Source of the DNA: Pseudomonas fluorescens HK44
GTDB lineage: Bacteria; Pseudomonadota; Gammaproteobacteria; Pseudomonadales; Pseudomonadaceae
Assembly (NCBI RefSeq): GCF_000217955.3
Contig: NZ_AFOY02000009.1
Location: forward strand, 1 to 64,000
Direction of reading: 5' to 3'
DNA length: 64,000 nucleotides
Both the position numbers and the translations under genes were made by a program. The notes beneath the pieces are model-generated. The model did not search any database, had not been told where the DNA came from, and worked only from the letters and a program-made list of their open reading frames with translations. Shown here piece by piece: positions 10,397 through 18,942 of this stretch. Positions within the stretch are counted from its first letter, which is position 1. Each line of letters begins with the position of its first letter.

Positions 10397-11160
10397 GCAG
10401 AGAGATCCTGAAAGTAGATGGCCTGAGCATGCGTTTTGGCGGCTTGCTGGCGGTCAATAGCGTTGCCCTGAGCGTGAAAGAGAAACAGGTGGTGTCGATG
10501 ATCGGCCCTAACGGCGCCGGCAAGACCACCGTGTTCAACTGCCTGACCGGTTTCTACAAGCCCACCGCTGGCACTATCCAGCTCAACGGTGAAGCGATCG
10601 AAGGCCTGCCCGGCCACAAGATCGCCGGTAAAGGCGTGGTGCGGACGTTCCAGAACGTGCGGTTGTTCAAGGAAATGACCGCCGTGGAAAACCTGCTGAT
10701 TGCTCAGCACCGGCACCTGAATACCAACTTCCTGGCCGGTCTGTTCAAGACGCCGGCGTTTCGCCGCAGCGAACGCGAGGCCATGGAATACGCCGAGTTC
10801 TGGCTCGACAAGGTCAACCTCAAGGAGTTTGCCAACCGTCCGGCCGGCACCCTGGCGTATGGTCAGCAGCGCCGCCTGGAAATCGCCCGTTGCATGATGA
10901 CCCGTCCAAGCATCCTGATGCTCGACGAACCGGCCGCCGGCCTCAACCCGCGGGAAACCGACGACCTCAAGGCGCTGATCGGCACCCTGCGTGAAGAGCA
11001 TAACGTCACCGTGCTATTGATCGAACACGACATGAAACTGGTCATGAGCATCTCCGACCATATCTTCGTGATCAACCAGGGCACGCCTCTGGCCAACGGC
11101 ACGCCGGAACAGATCCGCGACAATCCTGAAGTGATCAAAGCCTACCTGGGGGAAGCGTAA
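10393..11160 (+). CDS. livG: branched-chain amino acid ABC transporter ATPase LivG
   Basis: Cytoplasmic ATPase of 255 residues. It shows Walker [10 protein letters not shown] (about residue 38), a signature region [14 protein letters not shown] that lacks the usual LSGG start (normal for LivG proteins), Walker [15 protein letters not shown] and the H-loop IEHDMKLV. It energises transport with LivF. It overlaps livM by four bases and abuts livF with no gap. Confidence 0.95.
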   Translation: MSREILKVDGLSMRFGGLLAVNSVALSVKEKQVVSMIGPNGAGKTTVFNCLTGFYKPTAGTIQLNGEAIEGLPGHKIAGKGVVRTFQNVRLFKEMTAVENLLIAQHRHLNTNFLAGLFKTPAFRRSEREAMEYAEFWLDKVNLKEFANRPAGTLAYGQQRRLEIARCMMTRPSILMLDEPAAGLNPRETDDLKALIGTLREEHNVTVLLIEHDMKLVMSISDHIFVINQGTPLANGTPEQIRDNPEVIKAYLGEA

Positions 11161-11862
11161 ATGCTGCAGTTCGAAAACGTTTCCACCTTCTACGGCAAGA
11201 TCCAGGCCCTGCATAGCGTCAACGTCGAAGTCCGCCAGGGCGAAATCGTCACGCTGATCGGTGCCAACGGCGCCGGCAAGTCCACCCTGCTGATGACCCT
11301 GTGCGGTTCGCCGCAGGCCCATAGCGGCAGCATTCGCTACATGGGTGAGGAACTGGTCGGCCAGGACTCCGCGCGGATCATGCGTAAAAGCATCGCCGTG
11401 GTTCCGGAAGGTCGTCGGGTGTTTGCCCGTCTGACCGTGGAAGAAAACCTCGCCATGGGCGGGTTCTTCACCGACAAAGGCGATTACCAGGAGCAAATGG
11501 ACAAGGTCCTGGGGTTGTTCCCGCGACTCAAGGAACGCTTCAGCCAGCGCGGCGGCACCATGTCGGGTGGTGAGCAGCAGATGCTTGCCATCGGCCGGGC
11601 GCTGATGAGCAAACCCAAGCTGCTGCTGCTCGACGAGCCGTCGCTGGGTCTGGCGCCGATCATCATCCAGCAGATCTTCGACATCATCGAACAGCTGCGC
11701 AAGGACGGTGTGACGGTGTTCCTGGTAGAACAGAATGCCAACCAGGCGTTGAAAATCGCCGACCGCGCCTACGTGCTGGAAAACGGCCGGGTGGTGATGC
11801 AAGGCACCGGTGAAGCCCTGCTGAGCGACCCTAAAGTGCGCGACGCGTACCTGGGCGGCTAA
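11161..11862 (+). CDS. livF: branched-chain amino acid ABC transporter ATPase LivF
   Basis: Second ATPase of the importer, 233 residues, with Walker A GANGAGKST (about residue 37), signature MSGGEQQMLAIGRALM, Walker B LLLLDEPSLGLAP and switch sequence LVEQN. Its start directly follows the livG stop. The group II intron begins 17 bases after the stop codon on the opposite strand, so the probable natural terminator of the operon is now about 1.8 kb downstream. Confidence 0.95.
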   Translation: MLQFENVSTFYGKIQALHSVNVEVRQGEIVTLIGANGAGKSTLLMTLCGSPQAHSGSIRYMGEELVGQDSARIMRKSIAVVPEGRRVFARLTVEENLAMGGFFTDKGDYQEQMDKVLGLFPRLKERFSQRGGTMSGGEQQMLAIGRALMSKPKLLLLDEPSLGLAPIIIQQIFDIIEQLRKDGVTVFLVEQNANQALKIADRAYVLENGRVVMQGTGEALLSDPKVRDAYLGG

Positions 11863-11879
11863 GTACTGCGGAAATCGGC

Positions 11880-13705
11880 ATAGGGGACGGCCTTCATAGG
11901 CCGCTCCCCTGCCACACCACCCGGCATGCGGGTCCGCACCGGGCGGTTCGAGAGATTGAGGTTATGAGAAACGCACTAATCCCAGCCTGTCGAACCACGC
12001 AATATTAAGCACGCGATTCAGGTCAAGACGACTGTTATGCCACCAGCGGCAGGTGTTTCCTGCCACCTTCTGCGCCACCTGGTTATTCGCGCCAAGTGCT
12101 CGCAGCTCACGATACGTCGTCGTTCCGCGCTTCCATTGTTTAAGCTGGATCGCTCGCAACCGGTGTCGTATCCATTCGTCCAGCGCACGCCAGACGGCTG
12201 GGGTTTGCGACAACCCAAAGTAAGCTTTCCATCCCAAAATGTAAGGTTGTAGGTCATCGACAATCTGCTGCAAGCTACGGCCACACGAGCGTCGGGTGTA
12301 CCAGCGTATTCGTTGCTTGAACTGCTTCTGCGCTTTATAGGATGCGGCACGCTTGACTTCGCCGCGGGCTGACCACAACTCATAGCCCAGAAACTTGCGA
12401 CCAAACGCGCTCGTCACTGCACTCTTGCTCTCGTTGACGCTCAAGTGCAGCTTTTCGTACAGCTGCCTCAGCAGGGCCATTACCCGCTGCCCCGCCTTCT
12501 GACTGCGAACATAAACGTTCGCATCATCGGCATAGCGCACAAAACAATGTCCCCTGCGCTCAAGCTCTCGGTCCACTTCGTCCAGCAGCACATTCGCCAG
12601 CAACGGCGACAGCGGGCCGCCTTGCGGCGCCCCGCAGCGGCTTTTCTCGACCACTCCATTGATCAGCGTTCCCGCATCCAGATAGGCACGAATCAGCCGG
12701 ATAACCGCCTGATCCGTGGTCCGTTTGCGCAAACGATCCATCAAGATGTCGTGATCGACCCGGTCGAAGAACTTCTCCAGATCAACATCCACCACCACTT
12801 TACGTCCTGAAGAAACATGGCGCTGAGCCGCTAAAACGGCGCCCTGCGCACAGCGTCCCGGACGAAAGCCGTAGCTGTGTTCACTGAAAGTCGGATCGAG
12901 TAATGGCTGCAAGACTTGCAGCAGCGCTTGTTGGATCAAACGGTCGGTGACCGTTGGGATACCCAGCTCGCGTTGACCGCCGTCAGGTTTGGGAATGGCT
13001 ACACGCCGTACCGGACTGGGCCGGTAGACACCTGATAGAAGCTGTTCACGAATCGCCGCCCATTGGGTCAGCAGGTACTCGGCCGTCTGATCAATATCCA
13101 GACCGTCGACTCCCGCTGCACCTTTGTTGGCCTTGACCCGTTTCCACGCCCGCTTCAGGTTTTCTCTCGCAAAGGCCCGTTCCAGCAGCCCTTGCCCTGC
13201 GTTGTCGGATTCATCTTGCGGGCGATTGACCTCGTCGCTGACGGGACTTCTCACGGCTTCACCGCTCGCAGTCTCCATCCGCCCCGCGTTTGGCAGGCAT
13301 CTGACTTCCGGTCTTTCGTATCAACATGGCCTATAACGCTTTCTCTCGTTCGGCCCTTCGTCAAAAAAAAAGACTACTACGGCCTCTGCTGACTTCTCGC
13401 TCCGGCTGGCACCGTCGCCCTTTCAGGCATAAGGCGAGATCTCCCCAGGTAAGAACGCAATCCTTCACCACACAACCGCCGGATTTACACAGCCTGATCC
13501 TTGACCACAAGAGCTTCGCGGTTTTGTGCCCGCTCGCCCTGATCGGCCGCGCCTTTTATCCGGTTCTTGTACATCGGCTCATGGCTTCGATTCACGCTTC
13601 CTCCCCACACTCGGTCACCCTCATGCAGTTGCGCTTCACTTCGTTCGCTGTGGTCAGCTTACGGCGGGACTTTCACCCACAAGATTGCGCCCATGCTGGG
13701 CGCAC
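11880..13705 (-). mobile_element. group II intron, probably bacterial class C
   Basis: Complete self-splicing intron of about 1826 bases on the minus strand. The 5' end GTGCGCCCAGCATGGGCGCA fits the GUGYG consensus. The 3' end runs through domain-V/VI-like hairpins (an ACCGCCCGGTGCGG region, then a GGGG...CCCC stem) and finishes CCCCTAT, giving the required AY end. Between them lies one reverse transcriptase gene. The 5' exon on this strand is a rho-independent terminator, stem plus T run, and the intron starts two bases after it. Such target choice is the hallmark of class C introns. The intron is antisense to livF, so it cannot splice out of the liv transcript. Confidence 0.88.
11962..13278 (-). 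CDS. ltrA: group II intron reverse transcriptase/maturase
   Basis: 438-residue intron-encoded protein. The reverse transcriptase fingers and palm show DGQRELGIPTVTDRLIQQAL, the YGFRPGRCAQGAVLAA region and the catalytic FVRYADDANVYVRS (YADD) near residue 230. A maturase (X) domain follows, ending with WWHNSRLDLNRVLNIAWFDRLG. There is no HNH endonuclease domain, in keeping with class C introns. All key residues are present, so the intron looks mobile. Confidence 0.93.
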   Translation of the reverse strand: METASGEAVRSPVSDEVNRPQDESDNAGQGLLERAFARENLKRAWKRVKANKGAAGVDGLDIDQTAEYLLTQWAAIREQLLSGVYRPSPVRRVAIPKPDGGQRELGIPTVTDRLIQQALLQVLQPLLDPTFSEHSYGFRPGRCAQGAVLAAQRHVSSGRKVVVDVDLEKFFDRVDHDILMDRLRKRTTDQAVIRLIRAYLDAGTLINGVVEKSRCGAPQGGPLSPLLANVLLDEVDRELERRGHCFVRYADDANVYVRSQKAGQRVMALLRQLYEKLHLSVNESKSAVTSAFGRKFLGYELWSARGEVKRAASYKAQKQFKQRIRWYTRRSCGRSLQQIVDDLQPYILGWKAYFGLSQTPAVWRALDEWIRHRLRAIQLKQWKRGTTTYRELRALGANNQVAQKVAGNTCRWWHNSRLDLNRVLNIAWFDRLGLVRFS

Positions 13706-13707
13706 AC

Positions 13708-13737
13708 AAAAAAACGGCCTGCGGGCCGTTTTTTTTT
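13708..13737. terminator. bidirectional terminator, intron target and probable former livF terminator
   Basis: The stem ACGGCC-TGCG-GGCCGT is flanked by seven A on one side and a T run on the other, so it can end transcripts in both directions. On the minus strand it is the 5' exon of the group II intron. On the plus strand it would have been about 20 bases after livF before insertion. Confidence 0.85.
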
Positions 13738-13741
13738 GCCT

Positions 13742-13809
13742 TGTAGAAGCACGGCTTGCCGGCGATGGTGCTTGGGAGAACGCCATCGCCGGCAAGCCGT
13801 GCTCCTACA
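13742..13809. repeat. REP pair (inverted)
   Basis: Two inverted copies of a Pseudomonas REP core, TGTAGAAGCACGGCTTGCC and its near-exact complement ending GTGCTCCTACA, around a short spacer. The arms pair over some 27 bases. It lies between the intron and the bufferin-type operon. Confidence 0.8.
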
Positions 13810-13846
13810 GGATTGTGTCGTGTACAAAAGTTTTTTCACACGCGCT

Positions 13847-13873
13847 GTAACGAACCGCAGTGACCTTTCTCTA
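13847..13873 (+). promoter_or_regulatory. candidate ECF-sigma-type promoter of the bufferin-like operon
   Basis: GTAAC, a 16-base spacer and TCTCTA resemble an extracytoplasmic-function sigma factor promoter (AAC at -35, TCTA at -10), about 58 bases before the start of the precursor gene. Related DUF2282 operons are often under ECF sigma control. This is a by-eye match only. Confidence 0.35.
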
Positions 13874-13930
13874 GAGGGGTAAGCAAGCATAAACGCTTAC
13901 TTGAACCCATCCCTTGTTTGGAGAAACATC

Positions 13931-14239
13931 ATGACCGCTACCACTCGCACCCTGTCCGCTGCCGCCCTCGCCCTGGCCTTGGGTTCCGCTTTGAGCATCG
14001 CGGCGCTGCCGACCACTGCCCATGCCGCAGCCACTGACATGGAAAAATGCTTTGGCGTCGCCATGAAAGGCAAAAACGATTGCGCCGCAGGTGCAGGCAC
14101 TACCTGCGCGGGCACCTCGAAAATCGACTACGAGAGCAACCACTTCAAGCTGGTGCCAAAAGGCACTTGCGATAAGACTGCCAGCCCGACCTCGCCGACC
14201 GGCTTCGGTCAAATGGCCGCCTACAAAGCCAAGTCGTAA
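13931..14239 (+). CDS. bufA1: DUF2282 bufferin-type precursor peptide
   Basis: Exported 102-residue protein with a long signal peptide ([21 protein letters not shown], cut near residue 34). The short mature part has exactly four cysteines, in MEKCFG, KNDCAA, TTCAGT and KGTCDK. This is the pattern of the BUF_1/DUF2282 family. Recent work describes such proteins as bufferins: ribosomal peptides whose cysteines are turned into copper-binding heterocycles by the neighbouring DUF692 enzyme, then exported to buffer copper. The start has GGAG upstream. The following three genes are the standard partners. Function is inferred from family and context. Confidence 0.85.
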   Translation: MTATTRTLSAAALALALGSALSIAALPTTAHAAATDMEKCFGVAMKGKNDCAAGAGTTCAGTSKIDYESNHFKLVPKGTCDKTASPTSPTGFGQMAAYKAKS

Positions 14240-14261
14240 TCCCTCCTCTGCCTGAGTGTTG

Positions 14262-15155
14262 ATGATGACCACTTCAGCGCTGCACACCGTACATCCTCAC
14301 ACTCAGGCATTGGCGTCCGAGCTCCCGCCCCGCGCGGGGCTGGGGCTCAAGACCGAGCACTTTGGCGCAGTACTCGATACTCGCCCGGACATCGGCTTCT
14401 TCGAAGTCCACGCCGAAAACTACATGGTGGCCGGCGGCCCGTTTCATCATTACCTGGGTTTGATCCGCGAGCAGTATCCGCTGTCGCTGCATGGCGTCGG
14501 TCTGTCGATCGGCGGCGAAGGTCCGCTGAACCCCGAGCACCTTGCCCGGCTCGCCCATCTGATCGAACGCTATCAACCCCAATCCTTTTCCGAACACCTG
14601 GCCTGGTCGAGCCACGGCCCGGTGTTTCTCAATGACCTGCTGCCATTGGCCTATAACGAGTCGACACTACAGCGTGTCTGCGAGCATATCGACCAGGTTC
14701 AGGAGTATCTGAAACGCCCCATGCTGCTGGAAAACCCGGCGACTTACTTGCAGTTCCAGCGCTCCGGCATGGACGAAGCCTGCTTCATCACGGATGTCAT
14801 CCGCCGCACTGGCTGCGGTTTGCTGCTGGATGTGAACAACGTCTACGTCTCCTGCATCAATCATCAGCGCGATCCATTGGCCTACCTCGACGCACTGCCG
14901 CTGCATGCCGTGGGCGAGATCCATCTGGCCGGATTTGCCGAAGACACTGACAGCCTCGGCGATCGCCTGCTGATCGACGATCACGGCGCGCCCATCGATA
15001 ACGCCGTATGGGCGCTGTACACACGTGTTCTTGAGCGCGTCGGGCCGGTGGCCACGCTGATTGAACGTGACAATCAGGTGCCTGCGTTTTCCGCGCTGCA
15101 CGCCGAGGCCCGTCAGGCCGATGAGCTGCTGGGTTATACCGGGGTACGCCGATGA
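14262..15155 (+). CDS. bufB: DUF692 (MNIO) iron oxidase, bufferin maturation enzyme
   Basis: Cytoplasmic TIM-barrel enzyme of the multinuclear non-heme iron-dependent oxidase family, about 297 residues. Candidate metal ligands sit in [58 protein letters not shown] and LIERDNQVP, all in the usual order. The enzyme is expected to oxidise cysteines of the upstream precursor. Adjacent ATGs at 14262 and 14265 are equally possible starts, and the ribosome site is weak. It overlaps the next gene by four bases (ATGA). Confidence 0.9.
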   Translation: MMTTSALHTVHPHTQALASELPPRAGLGLKTEHFGAVLDTRPDIGFFEVHAENYMVAGGPFHHYLGLIREQYPLSLHGVGLSIGGEGPLNPEHLARLAHLIERYQPQSFSEHLAWSSHGPVFLNDLLPLAYNESTLQRVCEHIDQVQEYLKRPMLLENPATYLQFQRSGMDEACFITDVIRRTGCGLLLDVNNVYVSCINHQRDPLAYLDALPLHAVGEIHLAGFAEDTDSLGDRLLIDDHGAPIDNAVWALYTRVLERVGPVATLIERDNQVPAFSALHAEARQADELLGYTGVRR

Positions 15156-15925
15156 ACACTCAAGCCGATTTCGCCGCCGCCCTGCTTGATCCTCGACGGC
15201 CCTGCCCTGACGGTTTGTTCAGCGCCAACGGTGCTGACCCGGATAGCCGCTTCGCGGTGTACCGCAACAACGTGCAGAGCTCGCTGATCAACGCCCTGGC
15301 CGACAGCTATCCGGTGGTATCGCAGTTGGTCGGGAATGAGTTTTTTCGGGCCATGGCCCAGTTTTATGGGCGGGATTTCCCGCCGAGCAGTGCGCTGATC
15401 AACGACTACGGCAGTGACTTCGCCAGTTTCATTGAGCACTTTGCGCCGGCCGCTTCAGTGCCGTATCTCGCAGATGTCGCACGCCTGGAGCGCTTGCGGG
15501 TGATGGCCTATCACGCGGCAGATGCCAACGCTGTCGAGCCTGCCCGGATTGCTGCGGCGCTGGCTGCTCCCGAAGCGCTCGCCCAGCTACACATTCATCT
15601 GCACCCCTCAACGTTCACGCTGAGTTCGTCGTACGCCACCGTTGCGCTATGGGCCGCCCACCAGACTGACACACCCCCCCGGAACCTTGCGCCGTATCAC
15701 CCGCAAAGCGCGCTGGTGTTGCGCAATGGCCTGGAGGTTGAGGTCTTTGCGATTGACGTCGGCACGGCGACCTTCATCCACAGCCTGCAAAACAACCACC
15801 CTTTGGGGCAAGCGGTAGCCGATGCCCTGGACGCCGCCCCGGCGTTTGACTTGAGCCAGTGCCTGGCGCTGCTGATCGGCCATAACGCCATCATCCACCT
15901 GCAACACGACAAGGTATCGCCATGA
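15152..15925 (+). CDS. bufC: DUF2063 partner protein of the bufferin system
   Basis: 257-residue cytoplasmic protein. The N-terminal DUF2063 'putative DNA-binding' domain shows [22 protein letters not shown] near residue 30, and a variable C-terminal part follows. In bufferin and other MNIO clusters this protein acts as the partner that recruits the precursor to DUF692, rather than as a DNA binder. It is coupled by ATGA overlaps to both bufB upstream and the DoxX gene downstream. Confidence 0.85.
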   Translation: MNTQADFAAALLDPRRPCPDGLFSANGADPDSRFAVYRNNVQSSLINALADSYPVVSQLVGNEFFRAMAQFYGRDFPPSSALINDYGSDFASFIEHFAPAASVPYLADVARLERLRVMAYHAADANAVEPARIAAALAAPEALAQLHIHLHPSTFTLSSSYATVALWAAHQTDTPPRNLAPYHPQSALVLRNGLEVEVFAIDVGTATFIHSLQNNHPLGQAVADALDAAPAFDLSQCLALLIGHNAIIHLQHDKVSP

Positions 15926-16434
15926 ATACCCGCACCGAACACCCGAACGCCATCACCTTCCTGATCGAACGAATCATCGGACTGTTCGAGAGGATCCCCC
16001 ACAGCCTGACCGCCTTCGTTGCACGCTTCTCCATTGCCGCGGTGTTCTGGAAGTCTGGCCAGACCAAGGTCGAGGGCCTGGCTATCGACCTGTTCGACGG
16101 CACCTTCCAGCTCGGTATTCCGCGCCTCGCAGACTCGACCATTCCGTTGTTCCAAAGCGAATACCACGTGCCGCTGCTGTCCCCGGAACTGGCGGCGCAC
16201 ATGGCGGCCTTCGCCGAGCATTTCTTCCCGATCCTGATCCTCGTCGGCTTCGCCACACGCTTCTCGGCCCTGGCGCTATTGGGCATGACGCTGACCATTC
16301 AGACCTTTGTCTACCCGGACGCCTATCCGACTCACGGCACCTGGGCGGCGATTCTGCTGTACCTGATGGCCAGAGGTCCGGGCGCGCTGTCGATCGATCA
16401 TCTGATCGCCAAACGTTACGCCGCCAAACGCTAA
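15922..16434 (+). CDS. DoxX family membrane protein of the bufferin operon
   Basis: 170-residue inner-membrane protein with four hydrophobic segments and the DoxX-type stretch FSIAAVFWKSGQTKVEGL near residue 33. It is the usual last gene of DUF2282-DUF692-DUF2063 operons. A role in electron supply or membrane handling of the product is likely but unproven. It overlaps bufC by four bases. Convergent with the following LysR gene. Confidence 0.85.
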   Translation: MNTRTEHPNAITFLIERIIGLFERIPHSLTAFVARFSIAAVFWKSGQTKVEGLAIDLFDGTFQLGIPRLADSTIPLFQSEYHVPLLSPELAAHMAAFAEHFFPILILVGFATRFSALALLGMTLTIQTFVYPDAYPTHGTWAAILLYLMARGPGALSIDHLIAKRYAAKR

Positions 16435-16450
16435 GCTCTTGTAGCCGCTG

Positions 16451-17359
16451 CTACAGCCGATCCAGTGCTTCGCCGCTGCGCTTGAACCACCTCATCAGGT
16501 AGTCGGCCAATACTTGCGTGCGCTTGGGCAAGCCGCCCTGATACGGGTGCACCAGATACATCGGCATGCTTCGGGTCTGATAGTCGCGCAGCAGCCAGCG
16601 CAAACGGCCATCGGCCAGTTCAGCCTGCAACAAGTAAGAAGGCAGGCGCGCGATCCCCGCATGGGCAAGCGCAGCCTTCTTCAGCAGGTTGTAGTGGTTA
16701 CTGGCGAACGGCCCCGAGACCCGCACCCGCAACAGCTCATGTTGCTGGTGGTACAGCCACTCTTCCCGGCCACTGTAATGGCTGTTGAGCAGGCAACGAT
16801 GATCGACCAGGTCCACTGGCGTCTGCGGCTCACCGAACTGCTCAAGATAAGCCGGGCTGGCGCAAGTCATCTCGTGCCAGGCCAACAGCGGCTTGGCCAC
16901 CATTCGCTCGTCGTTGGCCACCTCTGAACGAATAGCCAGATCGAACCCGTCCCGCGACAAGTCGCGGTAACTGTTGTTCAGCTCAAGCTCGATCTGCACG
17001 TCGGGGTACTCTCGGGAAAACTCCAGCAGCAACCCATCGAAAAAAGTCTCCCCCAGCGACACCGGGACCGTCATCCGAATCGGCCCCGCCATATCGTCTT
17101 TCAACCGTGCCAGGGCCTGTCGCGCCCGCTCTACTTGAATCACCAGCGCCAGCGCTTGCGGCAACAACGCCGCACCGGCCGCCGTCAGGCTCAAACGCCG
17201 TGTGGTTCGCTGCAACAGCACTACGCTGAAACGTGTTTCCAACTGACTGATGCGCTTGGACAGCTGCCCCTTGCTACACCCCAGTTGCTGCGCTGCCAGC
17301 GTGAAACTGCCGGCCTCGATCAACACCGCAAACGCCGCCAGATCATCCATTTCGCTCAT
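16451..17359 (-). CDS. LysR-family transcriptional regulator
   Basis: 302-residue regulator with an N-terminal winged helix (MDDLAAFAVLIEAGSFTLAA, then LGCSKGQLSKRISQLE as recognition helix) and a LysR substrate domain from about residue 90 (PIRMTVPVSLGETFFDGLL). It resembles the CrgA/YafC type. I start at the ATG at 17359, which has GGAAA upstream. It is divergent from the SDR gene at 17463, with about 100 bases between, so it probably controls that gene and itself. Confidence 0.88.
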   Translation of the reverse strand: MSEMDDLAAFAVLIEAGSFTLAAQQLGCSKGQLSKRISQLETRFSVVLLQRTTRRLSLTAAGAALLPQALALVIQVERARQALARLKDDMAGPIRMTVPVSLGETFFDGLLLEFSREYPDVQIELELNNSYRDLSRDGFDLAIRSEVANDERMVAKPLLAWHEMTCASPAYLEQFGEPQTPVDLVDHRCLLNSHYSGREEWLYHQQHELLRVRVSGPFASNHYNLLKKAALAHAGIARLPSYLLQAELADGRLRWLLRDYQTRSMPMYLVHPYQGGLPKRTQVLADYLMRWFKRSGEALDRL

Positions 17360-17462
17360 GGATTGTTTCCAATTGAAAACCAAAGGTTGCCCATTAGCAC
17401 GCTTATCAATAAAAAAACCACACTAAACTGAAACCACATTCACCCACTTGAGGATAAGCACG

Positions 17463-18062
17463 ATGAAAATTCTTTTGATTGGAGCCTCCGGCACTGTCGG
17501 CTCGGCCATTGACCGGGAACTGTCCCAGCGCCACAAAATCATTCGTATCGCTCGCAAGAGTGGTGACTTCCAGGTTGATATCAGTGACAGCGCCTCGATC
17601 CGCAAGCTGTTCGAACAGACCGGCAACTTCGATGCACTGATCTGCGCCGCCGGCAGCGTCAATTTCGTGCCGTTGGCCAACATGACCGAAAAAGACTTCG
17701 AGCTGGGCTTGCGGGACAAGCTGATGGGCCAGGTCAATCTGCTGTTGATCGGCCGGGAGTTCGCCAATGACGGCGCCTCATTCACCTTCACCACCGGCAT
17801 TCTCAGCCACGATCCGATTCGTACCGGAAGCTCGGCGTCCATGGTCAACGGAGCCCTGGACAGTTTCGTTAAAGCGGCGGCTATCGAATTGCCACGCGGT
17901 CTGCGGATCAACTCGGTGAGCCCTAACGTACTGGTTGAAGCCATGGGCAGCTACGCACCGTACTTCCGCGGATTCAAACCGGTTCCAGCCGCCGATGTGG
18001 CGCTGGCCTACGCGAAAAGCGTAGAAGGCTTGCAGACAGGCCAGATCTACAACGTTGGCTAA
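17463..18062 (+). CDS. short-chain dehydrogenase-like protein lacking the YxxxK catalytic pair
   Basis: 199-residue compact Rossmann protein, start MKILLIGASGTVGSAIDREL with the GxxGxxG cofactor loop, and RINSVSPNVL near the end as in SDRs. The usual active-site Tyr and Lys are not found: the aligned region reads SSASMVNGALDSF, with Ala and Asn in those positions. This matches a small subfamily in which the change is normal. It may bind NADP without classical dehydrogenase activity. A GAGGA site fixes the start. It is probably controlled by the divergent LysR gene. Confidence 0.82.
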   Translation: MKILLIGASGTVGSAIDRELSQRHKIIRIARKSGDFQVDISDSASIRKLFEQTGNFDALICAAGSVNFVPLANMTEKDFELGLRDKLMGQVNLLLIGREFANDGASFTFTTGILSHDPIRTGSSASMVNGALDSFVKAAAIELPRGLRINSVSPNVLVEAMGSYAPYFRGFKPVPAADVALAYAKSVEGLQTGQIYNVG

Positions 18063-18156
18063 CAACGACGCGTTGTACAGGAAGGCAGGCGCACTGCAGG
18101 GTTGTGATGAGCGGTCAGCCTGAGTAACGTGGCGGCACTTGTCTGGAGACCCAACA

Positions 18157-18831
18157 ATGCGTGCTGCCCGTTCCCTGATGTTTGTCGCCCTGCTTCCTGT
18201 ATTCGCCGGTTGCCAGTTGCTGCAGAGCCCGCCTGAGAAACCGTCCATGGCCGGCCTGACCCGCATGCAGGGCGAACTCAGCATGGCCAACGGCAAGCTG
18301 ATGTTTCAGCCATGCCAGGAAAACAAGCTGTATGTCGTCAATGACGCCGGCAGCACCAGCATTCTGCAGGAAGCCGCAACGCTGGCGGGCACGCAGCACA
18401 AGATTTTCGCTGACGTGCGCGGCCGTGTTCCCGTGGGCAAATCAGCTGATGCGGGTGCCCAGTTCGACGTGCAGCAGCTATACCGCGTCGAGCGCTCGAG
18501 CGCGGCCTGTGAAGACCCCAACTTCCAGCGGCTGATCCTGCGTGCCAGCGGCACTACGCCCGACTGGAACGTCAAGGTCAACACCAAAGGCATGGTGATC
18601 GAGCGCGCCGGCCAGCCAGCGCTGGCCTTGCCGTTTCTGGAAGAACAACTCGGTAACGGACGTTTCAACCTCAGTAGCGAAGCCAATGACCAACACGTTG
18701 AACTCTGGATCGCGCCACAACGCTGCGTCGACAGCGCCCACGGCAGCGTTCAATTCATGAGCGCCGAGTTGCGGGTCAACGGCCAGGTACAACGTGGCTG
18801 CGCGTATTTCGGCGGTTCGCGTAACGACTGA
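18157..18831 (+). CDS. COG3650-like putative lipoprotein
   Basis: 224-residue exported lipoprotein with a lipobox VFAGC near residue 18 and +2 Gln, suggesting outer-membrane sorting. The rest holds two similar beta-rich parts with paired cysteines (FQPCQEN, SAACEDP, PQRCVDS, RGCAYFGG), in line with COG3650. No function is known. GGAG lies six bases before the ATG. Single gene. Confidence 0.75.
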   Translation: MRAARSLMFVALLPVFAGCQLLQSPPEKPSMAGLTRMQGELSMANGKLMFQPCQENKLYVVNDAGSTSILQEAATLAGTQHKIFADVRGRVPVGKSADAGAQFDVQQLYRVERSSAACEDPNFQRLILRASGTTPDWNVKVNTKGMVIERAGQPALALPFLEEQLGNGRFNLSSEANDQHVELWIAPQRCVDSAHGSVQFMSAELRVNGQVQRGCAYFGGSRND

Positions 18832-18942
18832 TTCGACAGGATGCTGTTTTAGCCTCACCGGAACGGACCGTTGAGGCTTATAATCGCCGGTTTGTGAAAC
18901 GCCTTTGGCGCAGTTGTGCGCCCCCGCGAACCGGACCCCGTC

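Noticed and set aside
13326-13882. Plus-strand frames over the 5' part of the group II intron
   Set aside because: They cover the structured intron RNA, a terminator and a REP pair; not coding.
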